From contig CBDATE010000018.1 of the NCBI GenBank assembly GCA_965199815.1, positions 62,001 through 126,000 of the forward strand: a DNA stretch of 64,000 nt. The letters are read 5' to 3'. Below the pieces are notes generated by a model. It ran no database searches and was not told the DNA's origin. It saw only the letters and a list, made by a program, of their open reading frames with translations. This document shows positions 17,083-25,646 of the stretch, piece after piece; positions within the stretch are counted from its first letter, which is position 1; each line of letters opens with the position of its first letter. Source of the stretch: Azotimanducus sp965199815. GTDB taxonomy: Bacteria > Pseudomonadota > Gammaproteobacteria > Pseudomonadales > Azotimanducaceae. A program made the position numbers and the translations under genes.

Positions 17083-18024
17083 TCAGGCATCGGTGTATCC
17101 CGCGTCCGTTATTGCCTCACGTATATGGCACATGCTTATATGTCGGCAGTTGTGTGCTGCGAGGTTGCTGTAGCGCGTCCAGTCGGTCCCATTCAGTAAT
17201 TTCGTCAAGGACTCTTTATCGCGCTTCATGACTAATCCGTAACCGCAGACATAGCGTACTTTGCGGAAGTCGGAGACCAGCCTCGGTAACTGGGCTCCGT
17301 AAAAAGTGCGTTGCAAAAACCAGTCCGCATCTCTCATGCGGGTGTGCCCGCACTTGCGTTCATGTCGCAAATCCACCGTGAACAGATCCAGCCACGAGTT
17401 GCATCGAGGTTCTGGCTTGGGGTTATTGACACCACGTTGCCATATTTGCCACAGGGCATTGATTTTTACCGACTTGCCGTCTGGGGACACAAAGCTGTCC
17501 TTGGGCAGCGTCTCGCTGTGTATCAGCCGCAGCCCTTTCACTCGTTTCCTGGGACTGCCTTTGCCGTCGCTTTGAAACGCCATTGGCAGAATCATCCCCA
17601 CATAGTCCGCAAATTGCGCAGCATGGTTCATGAATACAAGAGCAAGCCATGCCCGATAGCCAAACGGCGGGTTCCCGATAACCGCGGTTTTTTCGTGGGA
17701 AGCCGGGTGCCACGTCAGAAAGTCAGCCGCCAGGAATTCGGGGCGCATCGGGGCTATGTCAATCCCCAGTCTCCTGCTTGCTGGAAGCAAATCATAAAAA
17801 ACACCCGAACCAACGCCCGGCTCAACGAAAGTGTAATCGTCAATTGGCGCACTGTCCTTCCGCATGTGCGCCGCCAACGAGGCATGGCAGTAATGGGCTA
17901 TTTCAGGTCGAGTGAAGAAACGGTCCAGTCCCACGCTGTCAATGTCAACCCATTCCGGTATTTCAGGATTGTCTCGCCACAGGGCATTGCGTGTCTGAAT
18001 GTACAGGGATTCGTCCATACTCAT
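17083..18024 (-). CDS. Orphan N6-adenine-type DNA methyltransferase
   Basis: The 313-residue protein has FTRPE at 37-41, a SAM-binding motif FVEPGVGSG at 66-74, an acidic-loop segment LGIDIAP and the catalytic GNPPFG at 117-122, an (N/D)PP(F/Y) motif of amino-methyltransferases acting on adenine (less often cytosine). There is no clear target-recognition domain beyond about 190 C-terminal residues and no restriction endonuclease beside it. It lies on the minus strand between parB and the atp operon, which are normally adjacent, and its GC content is visibly lower than its neighbours'. Both points suggest acquired DNA. Similar small enzymes occur in phages and islands. Target sequence is unknown. 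Confidence 0.75.
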   Translation of the reverse strand: MSMDESLYIQTRNALWRDNPEIPEWVDIDSVGLDRFFTRPEIAHYCHASLAAHMRKDSAPIDDYTFVEPGVGSGVFYDLLPASRRLGIDIAPMRPEFLAADFLTWHPASHEKTAVIGNPPFGYRAWLALVFMNHAAQFADYVGMILPMAFQSDGKGSPRKRVKGLRLIHSETLPKDSFVSPDGKSVKINALWQIWQRGVNNPKPEPRCNSWLDLFTVDLRHERKCGHTRMRDADWFLQRTFYGAQLPRLVSDFRKVRYVCGYGLVMKRDKESLTKLLNGTDWTRYSNLAAHNCRHISMCHIREAITDAGYTDA

Positions 18025-18068
18025 CCCGGAATCACTTCTTCACTGTCTGCGGTCACGAACTCCATTCT

Positions 18069-18102
18069 CCACATGTTCCCTGGATCCACATGTTCTCTGG
18101 GT
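18069..18102. repeat. 17-bp tandem duplication
   Basis: Two adjacent 17-bp units (18069-18085 and 18086-18102, two differences) built on CCACATGTTCTCTGG lie between the methyltransferase start and the atp promoter. Confidence 0.75.
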
Positions 18103-18130
18103 CATCATCTCCGCACAGAATTTCAGGCAT

Positions 18131-18160
18131 TTGAACCCAAACCCATCTGGCCACTATAAT
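18131..18160 (+). promoter_or_regulatory. Sigma70-type promoter of the atp operon
   Basis: TTGAAC at 18131-18136 and a perfect TATAAT at 18155-18160, 18 bp apart, sit just upstream of atpI. This is the only strong promoter-like pair in the divergent gap between the methyltransferase gene and the atp operon. Confidence 0.65.
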
Positions 18161-18189
18161 ACGCCCACTTCCCGGCGTGAGATTGGTTA

Positions 18190-18573
18190 TTGCCAAGGCG
18201 AATCCTGGCAGCCCAGACGGCGGGATGTGCTTCGATATCTCTGCTTCTGCTGATATTCGATCGGTCGCTCGGCCTGTCCGTGCTGCTTGCGGGTGTCGTG
18301 CTGTTGCTCCCGAGCGCCTGGTTCGCCAGGCAGATCAGCGGGAGTGTGCGAGCAGCACGAGCAGCACGAGCAGCAGAGGTATCGCTTGATGCCCACGCCA
18401 TGGCCAGAGCGCATCTGTGGCAGGCGGGAGCTCGCTGGCTGGCCACGGTGCTCTTGATGGCGATTGTGATCAGCGGCTACGAGGCGTTGAATCCGCTGGG
18501 GTTCTTCGCCTGCCTGATGGCGCTCATGCTGACGCACTTCGGCATGGCGTTCGGCACCCGGTGCGGTGAGTAG
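18190..18573 (+). CDS. atpI: ATP synthase protein I
   Basis: AtpI is a small membrane protein that aids assembly of the c-ring. The 127-residue product has four predicted hydrophobic segments (about 14-28, 30-48, 80-98 and 103-122) and is placed directly ahead of atpB, as in other proteobacteria. The start appears to be TTG at 18190. An in-gene microrepeat of AGCAGCACG at about 18345-18380 encodes RAARAARAA in the cytoplasmic loop. The stop codon lies inside a 13-bp tandem duplication (18565-18590). Sequence conservation of AtpI is low, so the call leans on context. Confidence 0.75.
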   Translation: MPRRILAAQTAGCASISLLLLIFDRSLGLSVLLAGVVLLLPSAWFARQISGSVRAARAARAAEVSLDAHAMARAHLWQAGARWLATVLLMAIVISGYEALNPLGFFACLMALMLTHFGMAFGTRCGE

Positions 18574-18640
18574 CAGTGGTGAGTAGCAATGTCGGCAGAA
18601 ACGTGAACAGAGGCGATAGCAGGAACAGAGGCGATAGCAG
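18565..18640. repeat. Two tandem duplications after atpI
   Basis: A 13-bp unit is repeated at 18565-18577 and 18578-18590 (one difference), and it contains the atpI TAG stop. A perfect 18-bp unit (GAACAGAGGCGATAGCAG) is repeated at 18605-18622 and 18623-18640. Both lie in the atpI-atpB gap. Confidence 0.85.
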
Positions 18641-18710
18641 GAAACATCAGACAGGTACGGCAGAGGCCGGGCGACAACGGTAGAGAAACAGAGAAACAAG
18701 CGAGATATGC

Positions 18711-19595
18711 ATGGCGAGCGGAAAGCTCATATCAGACAAGGAATACATTGAACACCACCTGACCAATCTCACCTTTGGTCGGCATCCGGATGGCTCCTGG
18801 GGCCTGGCGAAGACGGCCGAGGAAGCCTCCGAGATGGGATTCATGGCGGTGCATCTCGATTCAATGGGCTGGAGCCTGCTGCTTGGCATCCTCTTCTGTG
18901 GTGTTTTCTGTTTCGCGGCGCGGCGCGCCACCTCCGGTGTGCCGGGCGGTCTGCAAAACGCCGTGGAAGCGATCATCGACTTCATTGATGATCTGGTGAA
19001 GGATATCTTTCGGCATGCCAACTCCATGGTCGCGCCCCTGGCGCTCACCATCTTCGTGTGGGTGTTCCTCATGAACCTCATGGATCTGGTGCCGGTTGAT
19101 CTCCTGCCGCTCGCCGCCAAGTGGCTCGGTGTCGAATACATGAAGGTGGTGCCGACCACCGACCCCAACGTGACGCTCGGCATGGCGCTCGCCGTGTTTC
19201 TGCTCGTACTCTGCTTCAGCGTACGACAGAAGGGTGTCGGTGGCTTCGTGGCGGAACTCGCCTTTCAGCCATTCCCGAAGTTTCTCGCCCCGCTGAATCT
19301 GCTGCTCGAAGGTGTCACCCTGCTGTCCAAGCCGCTGTCGCTCGGATTGCGTCTGTTCGGCAATCTCTATGCCGGCGAGATGATTTTCATCCTCATTGCA
19401 CTCATGTACGCGAGTTGGTGGACGGCCCCGCTCGCCGGAGCCCTGCAATGGGGGTGGGCGGTCTTTCACGTCCTCATCATCACGCTGCAAGCCTTCATCT
19501 TCGCGGTATTGACCACCGTCTATATTGCCCAGGCCTACGAGGCGCATGGGGAAGAGGAGGGCGCGCACCAAGACGCACCAAGGGCCCCTTCGTGA
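18711..19595 (+). CDS. atpB: F1Fo ATP synthase subunit a
   Basis: Subunit a forms the proton half-channels beside the c-ring in the inner membrane. The 294-residue protein has five to six transmembrane segments and the conserved segment SLGLRLFGNLYAGE, which holds the essential Arg. The residues that follow (MIFILIALM) and the C-terminal ITLQAFIFAVLTTVYI are typical. It is the second gene of the operon. Confidence 0.96.
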   Translation: MASGKLISDKEYIEHHLTNLTFGRHPDGSWGLAKTAEEASEMGFMAVHLDSMGWSLLLGILFCGVFCFAARRATSGVPGGLQNAVEAIIDFIDDLVKDIFRHANSMVAPLALTIFVWVFLMNLMDLVPVDLLPLAAKWLGVEYMKVVPTTDPNVTLGMALAVFLLVLCFSVRQKGVGGFVAELAFQPFPKFLAPLNLLLEGVTLLSKPLSLGLRLFGNLYAGEMIFILIALMYASWWTAPLAGALQWGWAVFHVLIITLQAFIFAVLTTVYIAQAYEAHGEEEGAHQDAPRAPS

Positions 19596-19667
19596 GCCTT
19601 TTGCTACCGGACCTGACCACGAACCACTTGCACAAGTCACTACTTCAAGACCATTAGGAGCATTTTT

Positions 19668-19904
19668 ATGGACATCGCAAACTCCCTCCTGTACATCGCC
19701 GGCGGCCTCCTCATGGGCCTTGGCGCGATTGGCGCGGCCATAGGCACGGGCGTACTGGGCGGAAAATTCCTCGAGGGCGTGGCGCGCCAGCCAGAACTTC
19801 TGCCCATGCTGCGCGTACAGCTCTTCATTGCGCTCGGGCTGGTGGACGCAGTGCCAATGATCGCTGTGGGCATCGGCCTCTACACGCTGTTCGCAGTCGC
19901 CTAG
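19668..19904 (+). CDS. atpE: F1Fo ATP synthase subunit c
   Basis: This proteolipid forms the rotating c-ring. The 78-residue hairpin has two transmembrane helices joined by the ARQPE polar loop (39-43). The proton-carrying carboxylate is Asp60 in LGLVDAVPMIAVGIG. No Na+-binding Gln/Glu signature is seen, so coupling is probably to protons. The ATG follows an AGGAG-type site. Confidence 0.97.
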   Translation: MDIANSLLYIAGGLLMGLGAIGAAIGTGVLGGKFLEGVARQPELLPMLRVQLFIALGLVDAVPMIAVGIGLYTLFAVA

Positions 19905-19935
19905 ACACACAAAGCCGGAAGCAGCGGAGGCGCGT

Positions 19936-20406
19936 ATGAACATCAATCTGACTCTCGCCCTGCAGATGGTCGCGTTTGCGGTCTTTGTCTGGTTTTGCTG
20001 GCGTTTTATCTGGCCGCCACTTACCCAGGCCATGCGCGAACGCCAGGAGAACATCGTCAAGGGGCTCGAAGCCGCGGAACAGTCCGAGGCGCGGCTTGCC
20101 GAGGTCAGCGAGGCAGCCGAGAAGACGCTTGTCGAGGCGCGCAACGAGTCGAAGCAGATTCTTGACCGAGCCAGGCAGCGCGGCAACCAGATGATCGAGG
20201 AAGCGCGGCAACAGGCTGAAGAAGAGTGCGAGCGAGTCAGGCAGTCAGCGCAGGCGGAAATCGAGCAGGACAAAAACCGGGCGCGCGAGGACTTGCGCAC
20301 AGCGGTGGCGGAACTCACGCTGGTTGGTGCCGAGCGTGTGCTCGGCGAGAGCGTTGATCGCAAGGCGCACGACCGCCTGCTGCAAGAACTGGTGCAGGCA
20401 CTGTAG
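19936..20406 (+). CDS. atpF: F1Fo ATP synthase subunit b
   Basis: The peripheral stalk subunit has one N-terminal transmembrane helix (about residues 5-25, ending in FIWPPLTQAM) followed by a long charged coiled coil. Its 156 residues equal the E. coli length. It is separated by 31 bp from atpE and 5 bp from atpH. Confidence 0.95.
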   Translation: MNINLTLALQMVAFAVFVWFCWRFIWPPLTQAMRERQENIVKGLEAAEQSEARLAEVSEAAEKTLVEARNESKQILDRARQRGNQMIEEARQQAEEECERVRQSAQAEIEQDKNRAREDLRTAVAELTLVGAERVLGESVDRKAHDRLLQELVQAL

Positions 20407-20411
20407 CGATT

Positions 20412-21005
20412 ATGGCTCTTGATCGCACCATCGCGCGACCTTACGCCGCAGCGCTTTTCGAGGCGGCGCTCGGCCGCGATATGCTGGATGTCTGGTCGGC
20501 GCAGCTCGATCTGCTGGCGCGTGTCGCTGGCCATGAAACCATGCAACAGATGCTGGTTGACCCGCGGCTGCCGGGGGAGGTCAAGGCCGAACGCTTGTGC
20601 AGTGTGCTCGAAGGGCGCGAGCAATCCGGTTCGGGCACGGCGCAGCTACGAAACTTCGTGCATCTGCTCGCTGCCAATGGCCGACTCGAGGCGGAGTTGA
20701 TCGCGCACATCTCGCAAGAGTTCGAGCAACTCGAGCGGCGCGCACAAAAACGCTATCAGGTATTCGTGTCCACTGCCTTTGCGCTTGATCAGCATCAGCG
20801 CGCCGAGCTTGAAGACAAGCTGCGCGTACGCCTGGGCGGTGAGGTCGAGATTCACGAACAAGTGGATGCGCGCCTGCTCGGTGGCGCGGTCATCCGACAT
20901 GGTGATCAGGTTCTGGACGGCAGTCTGCGTGGTCGGCTGGCGCGTCTTGCCGAGGGCTTGCGTCAGCGCTCAACCAGACAGGACACTCGGGCGATGCCAG
21001 CCTGA
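20412..21005 (+). CDS. atpH: F1Fo ATP synthase subunit delta
   Basis: Delta links the peripheral stalk to the top of F1. The product begins ALDRTIARPYAAALFEAAL and ends with the conserved region GGAVIRHGDQVLDGSLRGRLARL, both diagnostic. It is 197 residues (E. coli 177), with an extra C-terminal tail. The stop codon at 21003-21005 lies within a perfect 11-bp tandem duplication (20998-21019). Confidence 0.93.
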   Translation: MALDRTIARPYAAALFEAALGRDMLDVWSAQLDLLARVAGHETMQQMLVDPRLPGEVKAERLCSVLEGREQSGSGTAQLRNFVHLLAANGRLEAELIAHISQEFEQLERRAQKRYQVFVSTAFALDQHQRAELEDKLRVRLGGEVEIHEQVDARLLGGAVIRHGDQVLDGSLRGRLARLAEGLRQRSTRQDTRAMPA

Positions 21006-21019
21006 ACCCAGCCTGAACC
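20998..21019. repeat. 11-bp tandem duplication at the atpH stop
   Basis: CAGCCTGAACC occurs twice without a gap (20998-21008 and 21009-21019). The first copy contains the atpH TGA. Confidence 0.8.
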
Positions 21020-21051
21020 GAAGATTCAGCAGAAAACGCAAGGAGATAGTA

Positions 21052-22605
21052 GTGACGAGTGGACAGAATCTGAGCTCCGCCGAGATCAGCGATCTTATTC
21101 GAGAGCGAATCGAAGGATTCGACATCAGCGTGGTTCCCAACAATCAGGGCACTATCGTGTCGGTATCGGATGGCATCGTGCGCATACACGGTCTCGGCGA
21201 AGTCCAGTACGGCGAGATGGTCGAGTTCGAGGGCGGACTGTTCGGCATGGCACTCAACCTCGAACGCGATTCGGTGGGCGCAGTGGTGTTTGGCGACTAC
21301 AAGCTCCTGTCGGAGGGCATGAGCGCGCGTTGTACGCAACGCATCTTTGAAGTGCCGGTTGGCCCGCGCCTGCTGGGCCGCGTGGTGGATGCGCTCGGCA
21401 ACCCGATTGACGGCAAGGGGGCGCACGGGGTCACGCAAACCGATGCCGTCGAGAAGGTGGCACCGGGGGTGATTGCCAGACAGTCGGTGGACAAGCCGGT
21501 ACAGATCGGGCTCAAGTCCATTGATGCCATGGTGCCCATCGGGCGCGGTCAGCGCGAACTGATTATCGGTGACCGACAGACCGGCAAGACGGCCATCGTG
21601 GTGGATGCCATCATCAATCAGAAGGGCACGGGCATCAAGTGCATCTACGTGGCCATCGGGCAGAAGCAATCGACCATCGCCAACATTGTGCGTACGCTTG
21701 AAGAACACGGTGCCCTCGAACACACCATTGTGGTCGCCGCCAGCGCTTCGGAACCCGCGCCCATGCAGTACATTTCCGCTTACACCGGCTGCACCATGGG
21801 CGAGTATTTCCGTGACCGTGGCGAGGATGCGCTCATCATCTATGACGACCTCACCAAGCAGGCCTGGGCCTATCGCCAGATTTCGCTCCTCTTGCGCCGC
21901 CCGCCTGGCCGCGAAGCCTACCCGGGCGATGTCTTCTACCTGCACTCGCGCCTGCTCGAGCGCGCAGCCAAGGTGAATGAGGCCTATGTCGAAGCCTTCA
22001 CCCAGGGCGAGGTACAGGGCAGGACCGGCTCGCTCACGGCGCTGCCGATCATCGAAACCCAGGCGGGGGATATCTCGGCATTTGTGCCAACCAACGTGAT
22101 TTCCATCACCGACGGGCAGATTTTCCTGGAAACCGAACTCTTCAATTCAGGGGTGCGCCCGGCCATGGCACCGGGAGTCTCCGTGTCTCGCGTGGGTGGC
22201 GATGCCCAGGTGCCCTTCATGCGCAAGATCAGCGGCGGCATCAAGCTGGCGCTGGCGCAGTATCGGGATCTGGCTGCCTTCTCGCAGTTTGCATCGGAGC
22301 TCGACGAGGCTACGCGCAAGCAGCTTGAACATGGCCAGCGCGTCACTGAACTCATGAAGCAGAAGCAGTTTTCGCCCATGACCGTCGCGCAAATGGGCCT
22401 GGTGCTGTTTGCCGTCAACGAGGGCTATCTGGAGGATGTGGCGGTGGACAAGGTGCTCGCGTTCGAGGCGGCGCTGCTCGCCTGGATGCATGCCGAGCAT
22501 GGCGAATTCATGGCGCGCATTGATGCCACCGGCGAGTACAACGACGAGGTTGTCGCCACCCTGAGAAGCGCGCTGGACAGTTTCAAGGCCACTGGCGCCT
22601 GGTAG
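21052..22605 (+). CDS. atpA: F1Fo ATP synthase subunit alpha
   Basis: Non-catalytic nucleotide-binding subunit of F1. The GTG at 21052, seven bases after AGGAG, gives 517 residues (E. coli 513) starting TSGQNLSSAEISDLI. The P-loop is GDRQTGKTA. The conserved ETQAGDISAFVPTNVISITD segment is present. The frame is open upstream through the atpH end, but that is a shadow. Confidence 0.97.
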   Translation: MTSGQNLSSAEISDLIRERIEGFDISVVPNNQGTIVSVSDGIVRIHGLGEVQYGEMVEFEGGLFGMALNLERDSVGAVVFGDYKLLSEGMSARCTQRIFEVPVGPRLLGRVVDALGNPIDGKGAHGVTQTDAVEKVAPGVIARQSVDKPVQIGLKSIDAMVPIGRGQRELIIGDRQTGKTAIVVDAIINQKGTGIKCIYVAIGQKQSTIANIVRTLEEHGALEHTIVVAASASEPAPMQYISAYTGCTMGEYFRDRGEDALIIYDDLTKQAWAYRQISLLLRRPPGREAYPGDVFYLHSRLLERAAKVNEAYVEAFTQGEVQGRTGSLTALPIIETQAGDISAFVPTNVISITDGQIFLETELFNSGVRPAMAPGVSVSRVGGDAQVPFMRKISGGIKLALAQYRDLAAFSQFASELDEATRKQLEHGQRVTELMKQKQFSPMTVAQMGLVLFAVNEGYLEDVAVDKVLAFEAALLAWMHAEHGEFMARIDATGEYNDEVVATLRSALDSFKATGAW

Positions 22606-22671
22606 CGCGCAGGCGCTTCAGGCAACACGCGACACGCAACACGCAGCGAGCATTCGAGAGATCTTCAGCAC

Positions 22672-23532
22672 ATGCCGGCGACCAAGGAAGTCAAGAAAAA
22701 GATCAACAGTGTGCAGAGCACGAAGAAGATCACCAGCGCCATGGAACTGGTGGCGGCGAGCAAGATGCGTCGCACACAAGTGCTCATGCGCGCCAGCCGA
22801 CCCTACGCAGAAAAGATTCGTGAAGTGATCGGGCATCTCGCCGGTGCATCGCCTGAATATCGCAACGAGTACATGCAGGTGCGCGAAGTGCGGCGCGTCG
22901 GGTATCTGGTGGTTTCTACCGACCGCGGGCTGTGCGGCGGACTGAACGTGAACATGTTGCGCCTGTTGGTGCGCGATATGCAGCAATGGCGCGATCAGCA
23001 GGTTGAATCGGAGCTCGCCCTGATCGGCAACAAGGCAGTCGCTTTCTTTCGGGCTTTCGGCGGTCAGGTCGTGGCTGCCTACACCAATTACGGCGAGAAG
23101 CCGGCCATCAGGGATCTGGTCGGCGGCATCAGCGTCATGCTCAATGCCTATGCGAGCGGTCGTATCGACCGGCTCATGATCATCAGTAACGAATATGTGT
23201 CCACCATGGTGCAGCGCCCGGTATTGCGGCAACTCTTGCCACTCGAACAGACTTTGCGCGAGGCACCTGATCGGCGCTGGGATTACCTGTACGAACCTGA
23301 AGCGCGCGACCTCGTCGAGGGGCTGGTGACGCGCTTCATCGAATCCCAGGTGTATCAGGCCGTCATCGAGAACATTGCTTGCGAGCAGGCGGCAAAGATG
23401 ATCGCCATGAAGAACGCGACGCAGAATGCTGACGAGATGCTGGAAGAGCTGACCCTGCTCTACAACAACGCCCGTCAGGCGGCAATCACGCAAGAAATCG
23501 CCGAGATCGTCGGCGGTGCGGATGCGGTGTGA
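22672..23532 (+). CDS. atpG: F1Fo ATP synthase subunit gamma
   Basis: The central rotor shaft. The 286-residue protein opens with KEVKKKINSVQSTKKITSAM and closes with MKNATQNADEMLEELTLLYNNARQAAITQEI, the two conserved coiled-coil ends of gamma (quoted here only to identify the subunit; key residues are the ITSAMELVAASK and NNARQAAIT blocks). It sits between alpha and beta as usual. Confidence 0.96.
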   Translation: MPATKEVKKKINSVQSTKKITSAMELVAASKMRRTQVLMRASRPYAEKIREVIGHLAGASPEYRNEYMQVREVRRVGYLVVSTDRGLCGGLNVNMLRLLVRDMQQWRDQQVESELALIGNKAVAFFRAFGGQVVAAYTNYGEKPAIRDLVGGISVMLNAYASGRIDRLMIISNEYVSTMVQRPVLRQLLPLEQTLREAPDRRWDYLYEPEARDLVEGLVTRFIESQVYQAVIENIACEQAAKMIAMKNATQNADEMLEELTLLYNNARQAAITQEIAEIVGGADAV

Positions 23533-23590
23533 GGCAGCTTCGCTCGCCGATTCTTCAGTCCGCGCATTCAAAACAAGGATAAGGAACATC

Positions 23591-25006
23591 ATGTCAGACG
23601 AACAACGCCCAGAGGCAGAAAGCGAAAATCTCGGCAAGATCACGCAGGTCATCGGCGCGGTCATAGATGTCGAATTTGACCGCCGCTTCGTGCCCAAGGT
23701 CTATGATGCCCTGTTGGTCAAGGACAAGGGGCTCACGCTCGAAGTGCAACAGCAGCTTGGCGACGGCGTGGTGCGCACCATCGCCATGGGTGCCTCTGAA
23801 GGCTTGTCGCGCGGCCTGTCGGTGCGGGACACCGGCGAGCCCATTCAGACACCTGTCGGCGAGGCCACGCTTGGCCGCATCATGGATGTCCTCGGGCGGC
23901 CCATTGACGAGGCCGGGCCGATCAAAACCGATGAGCGTCGCGCCATTCACCAGAAGCCGCCAAGTTACGAGGAGCAGAAGGGCGGCTCCGAGATTCTGGA
24001 GACCGGCATAAAGGTTATCGACCTCATTTGTCCCTTCTCGCGTGGCGGCAAGGTCGGCCTGTTCGGCGGCGCCGGTGTCGGCAAGACGGTCACCATGCTC
24101 GAACTCATCCGCAATATCGCCTACGAGCATTCCGGCTACAGTGTGCTCGCAGGTGTCGGCGAGCGTACGCGCGAAGGCAACGACATCTACCACGAGATGA
24201 AGGACTCCAATGTGCTCGACAAGATCGCGCTGGTGTACGGGCAGATGAACGAACCGCCCGGCAATCGCCTGCGCGTCGGGTTGACCGGCCTCACCATTGC
24301 CGAGAAGTTCCGTGACGAGGGGCGTGAGGTCCTGCTGTTCATCGACAACATCTACAGATATACGCTGGCGGGTACGGAAGTCTCCGCGCTTCTTGGCCGT
24401 ATGCCTTCGGCGGTGGGCTATCAGCCAAATCTGGCCGAGGAGATGGGGCTCTTGCAGGAGCGCATCACCACCACCAAGGCCGGTTCCATCACCTCGATTC
24501 AGGCGGTCTATGTGCCAGCGGACGACCTCACGGACCCATCGCCTGCCACCACCTTTGCGCATCTCGATTCAACCGTCACCCTGTCGCGTACGATTACCGA
24601 CCTCGGCATCTACCCGGCGGTAGATCCACTGGATTCCACCAGCCGCCAGCTCGATCCGCTGGTGGTGGGCGACACGCATTACGAGGTCGCGCGCGGTGTG
24701 CAGCAGGTGTTGCAGCGCTATAACGAACTCAAGGACATCATCGCCATTCTCGGCATGGACGAGCTGTCCGAGGAAGACAAGCTGCTCGTGTATCGCGCAC
24801 GCAAGATGCAACAGTTTTTCTCCCAGCCCATGTTCGTGGCGGAAGCCTTTACCGGCAGAAAGGGCGAGTATGTGACGCGCGAGGAGACGGTGCAGAGCTT
24901 CAAGGCGCTGCTTGATGGCGAATACGATCATCTGCCCGAACAGGCGTTCTACATGATCGGTTCCATCGATCAGGCCGAAGCGAGCGCGAAGAAGCTGGCT
25001 GCCTGA
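23591..25006 (+). CDS. atpD: F1Fo ATP synthase subunit beta
   Basis: Catalytic subunit of F1. The ATG at 23591 gives 471 residues. It has the P-loop GGAGVGKTV, the catalytic GERTREGND Glu region, and the DELSEEDK motif of the C-terminal domain. The N-terminus carries a short acidic leader (MSDEQRPEAESEN) before the conserved GKITQVIGAVIDVEF barrel. Position and length are normal. Confidence 0.97.
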   Translation: MSDEQRPEAESENLGKITQVIGAVIDVEFDRRFVPKVYDALLVKDKGLTLEVQQQLGDGVVRTIAMGASEGLSRGLSVRDTGEPIQTPVGEATLGRIMDVLGRPIDEAGPIKTDERRAIHQKPPSYEEQKGGSEILETGIKVIDLICPFSRGGKVGLFGGAGVGKTVTMLELIRNIAYEHSGYSVLAGVGERTREGNDIYHEMKDSNVLDKIALVYGQMNEPPGNRLRVGLTGLTIAEKFRDEGREVLLFIDNIYRYTLAGTEVSALLGRMPSAVGYQPNLAEEMGLLQERITTTKAGSITSIQAVYVPADDLTDPSPATTFAHLDSTVTLSRTITDLGIYPAVDPLDSTSRQLDPLVVGDTHYEVARGVQQVLQRYNELKDIIAILGMDELSEEDKLLVYRARKMQQFFSQPMFVAEAFTGRKGEYVTREETVQSFKALLDGEYDHLPEQAFYMIGSIDQAEASAKKLAA

Positions 25007-25052
25007 CGGATTCATTCAGCCTGCGGGTGTTATCGGAGGAGCGTACCCACAC

Positions 25053-25478
25053 ATGGCCAGTCTCATGCAATGCGACATAGTCACCCCGGAGGCATCGGTG
25101 TTCTCCGGGCAGGTGAGCATGGTCTCGCTCGTTGGCTCGCTTGGCGAACTCGGCATCCTGCCCGGGCACATGCCGCTCTTGACTGGCATCCGTCCCGGGC
25201 CACTGCGCCTTGTGCTGGCCTCCGGCGAGGAAGAAGTGCTGTTTGCCTCTGGCGGCTTTCTGGAAGTGCAACCGGGACACGTGACTGCGTTGATTGACAC
25301 CGCCGTGCGTGCGGAAGATCTTGATCAGAGCGCAGCGGAAGAAGCCGAGCGTTCGGCGAGAAACGCGCTCGAAGGCGACCGTGGTGACTTCGAGTTCTCG
25401 GCCGCTGCTGCACAGCTTGCGGAAGCGGCAGCGCGCATGCGCACACTTGATGAGCTTCGCAAGCGCCGTAACCGGTAG
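25053..25478 (+). CDS. atpC: F1Fo ATP synthase subunit epsilon
   Basis: Epsilon is the rotor-associated regulatory subunit that can inhibit ATP hydrolysis. The 141-residue protein has the N-terminal beta-sandwich (CDIVTPEASVFSG, GELGILPGHMPLLT) and a C-terminal helical hairpin. It closes the operon. No glmU or glmS follows, unlike several relatives. Confidence 0.95.
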   Translation: MASLMQCDIVTPEASVFSGQVSMVSLVGSLGELGILPGHMPLLTGIRPGPLRLVLASGEEEVLFASGGFLEVQPGHVTALIDTAVRAEDLDQSAAEEAERSARNALEGDRGDFEFSAAAAQLAEAAARMRTLDELRKRRNR

Positions 25479-25520
25479 TCCGGGAAACCCCCGTCGAGTA
25501 TCTTTCCTCCTTTCCCATTT

Positions 25521-25551
25521 CTCGCCACTCGGTCTCGTATCCGGTGAACGA
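25521..25551. repeat. ~31-bp direct repeat, left copy
   Basis: The stretch matches 26525-26555 with about four differences. The last 14 bases, TCCGGTGAACGAGC, are identical. The two copies flank the coiled-coil gene and nothing else, as if bounding a cassette. Confidence 0.75.
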
Positions 25552-25588
25552 GCCCGTAGGCACTGCGAGAACTGATAGAATACCGCCC

Positions 25589-25646
25589 ATGAGTACAGCA
25601 CTCGCGCATGAACAGCAGCCCATGAGTACAGCACTCGCGCATGACA
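25589..25646. repeat. 33-bp in-frame tandem duplication of a gene start
   Basis: The segment starting ATGAGTACAGCACTCGCGCA at 25589 recurs at 25622, so two successive start codons and MSTALAH peptides are encoded 11 codons apart. The second unit diverges after about 25 bp. Confidence 0.8.

Noticed and set aside
18131..18186. Attachment site or integration scar next to the methyltransferase gene
   Set aside because: No tRNA, integrase or matching direct repeat flanks 17083-18024. Only a local 17-bp tandem duplication is present.
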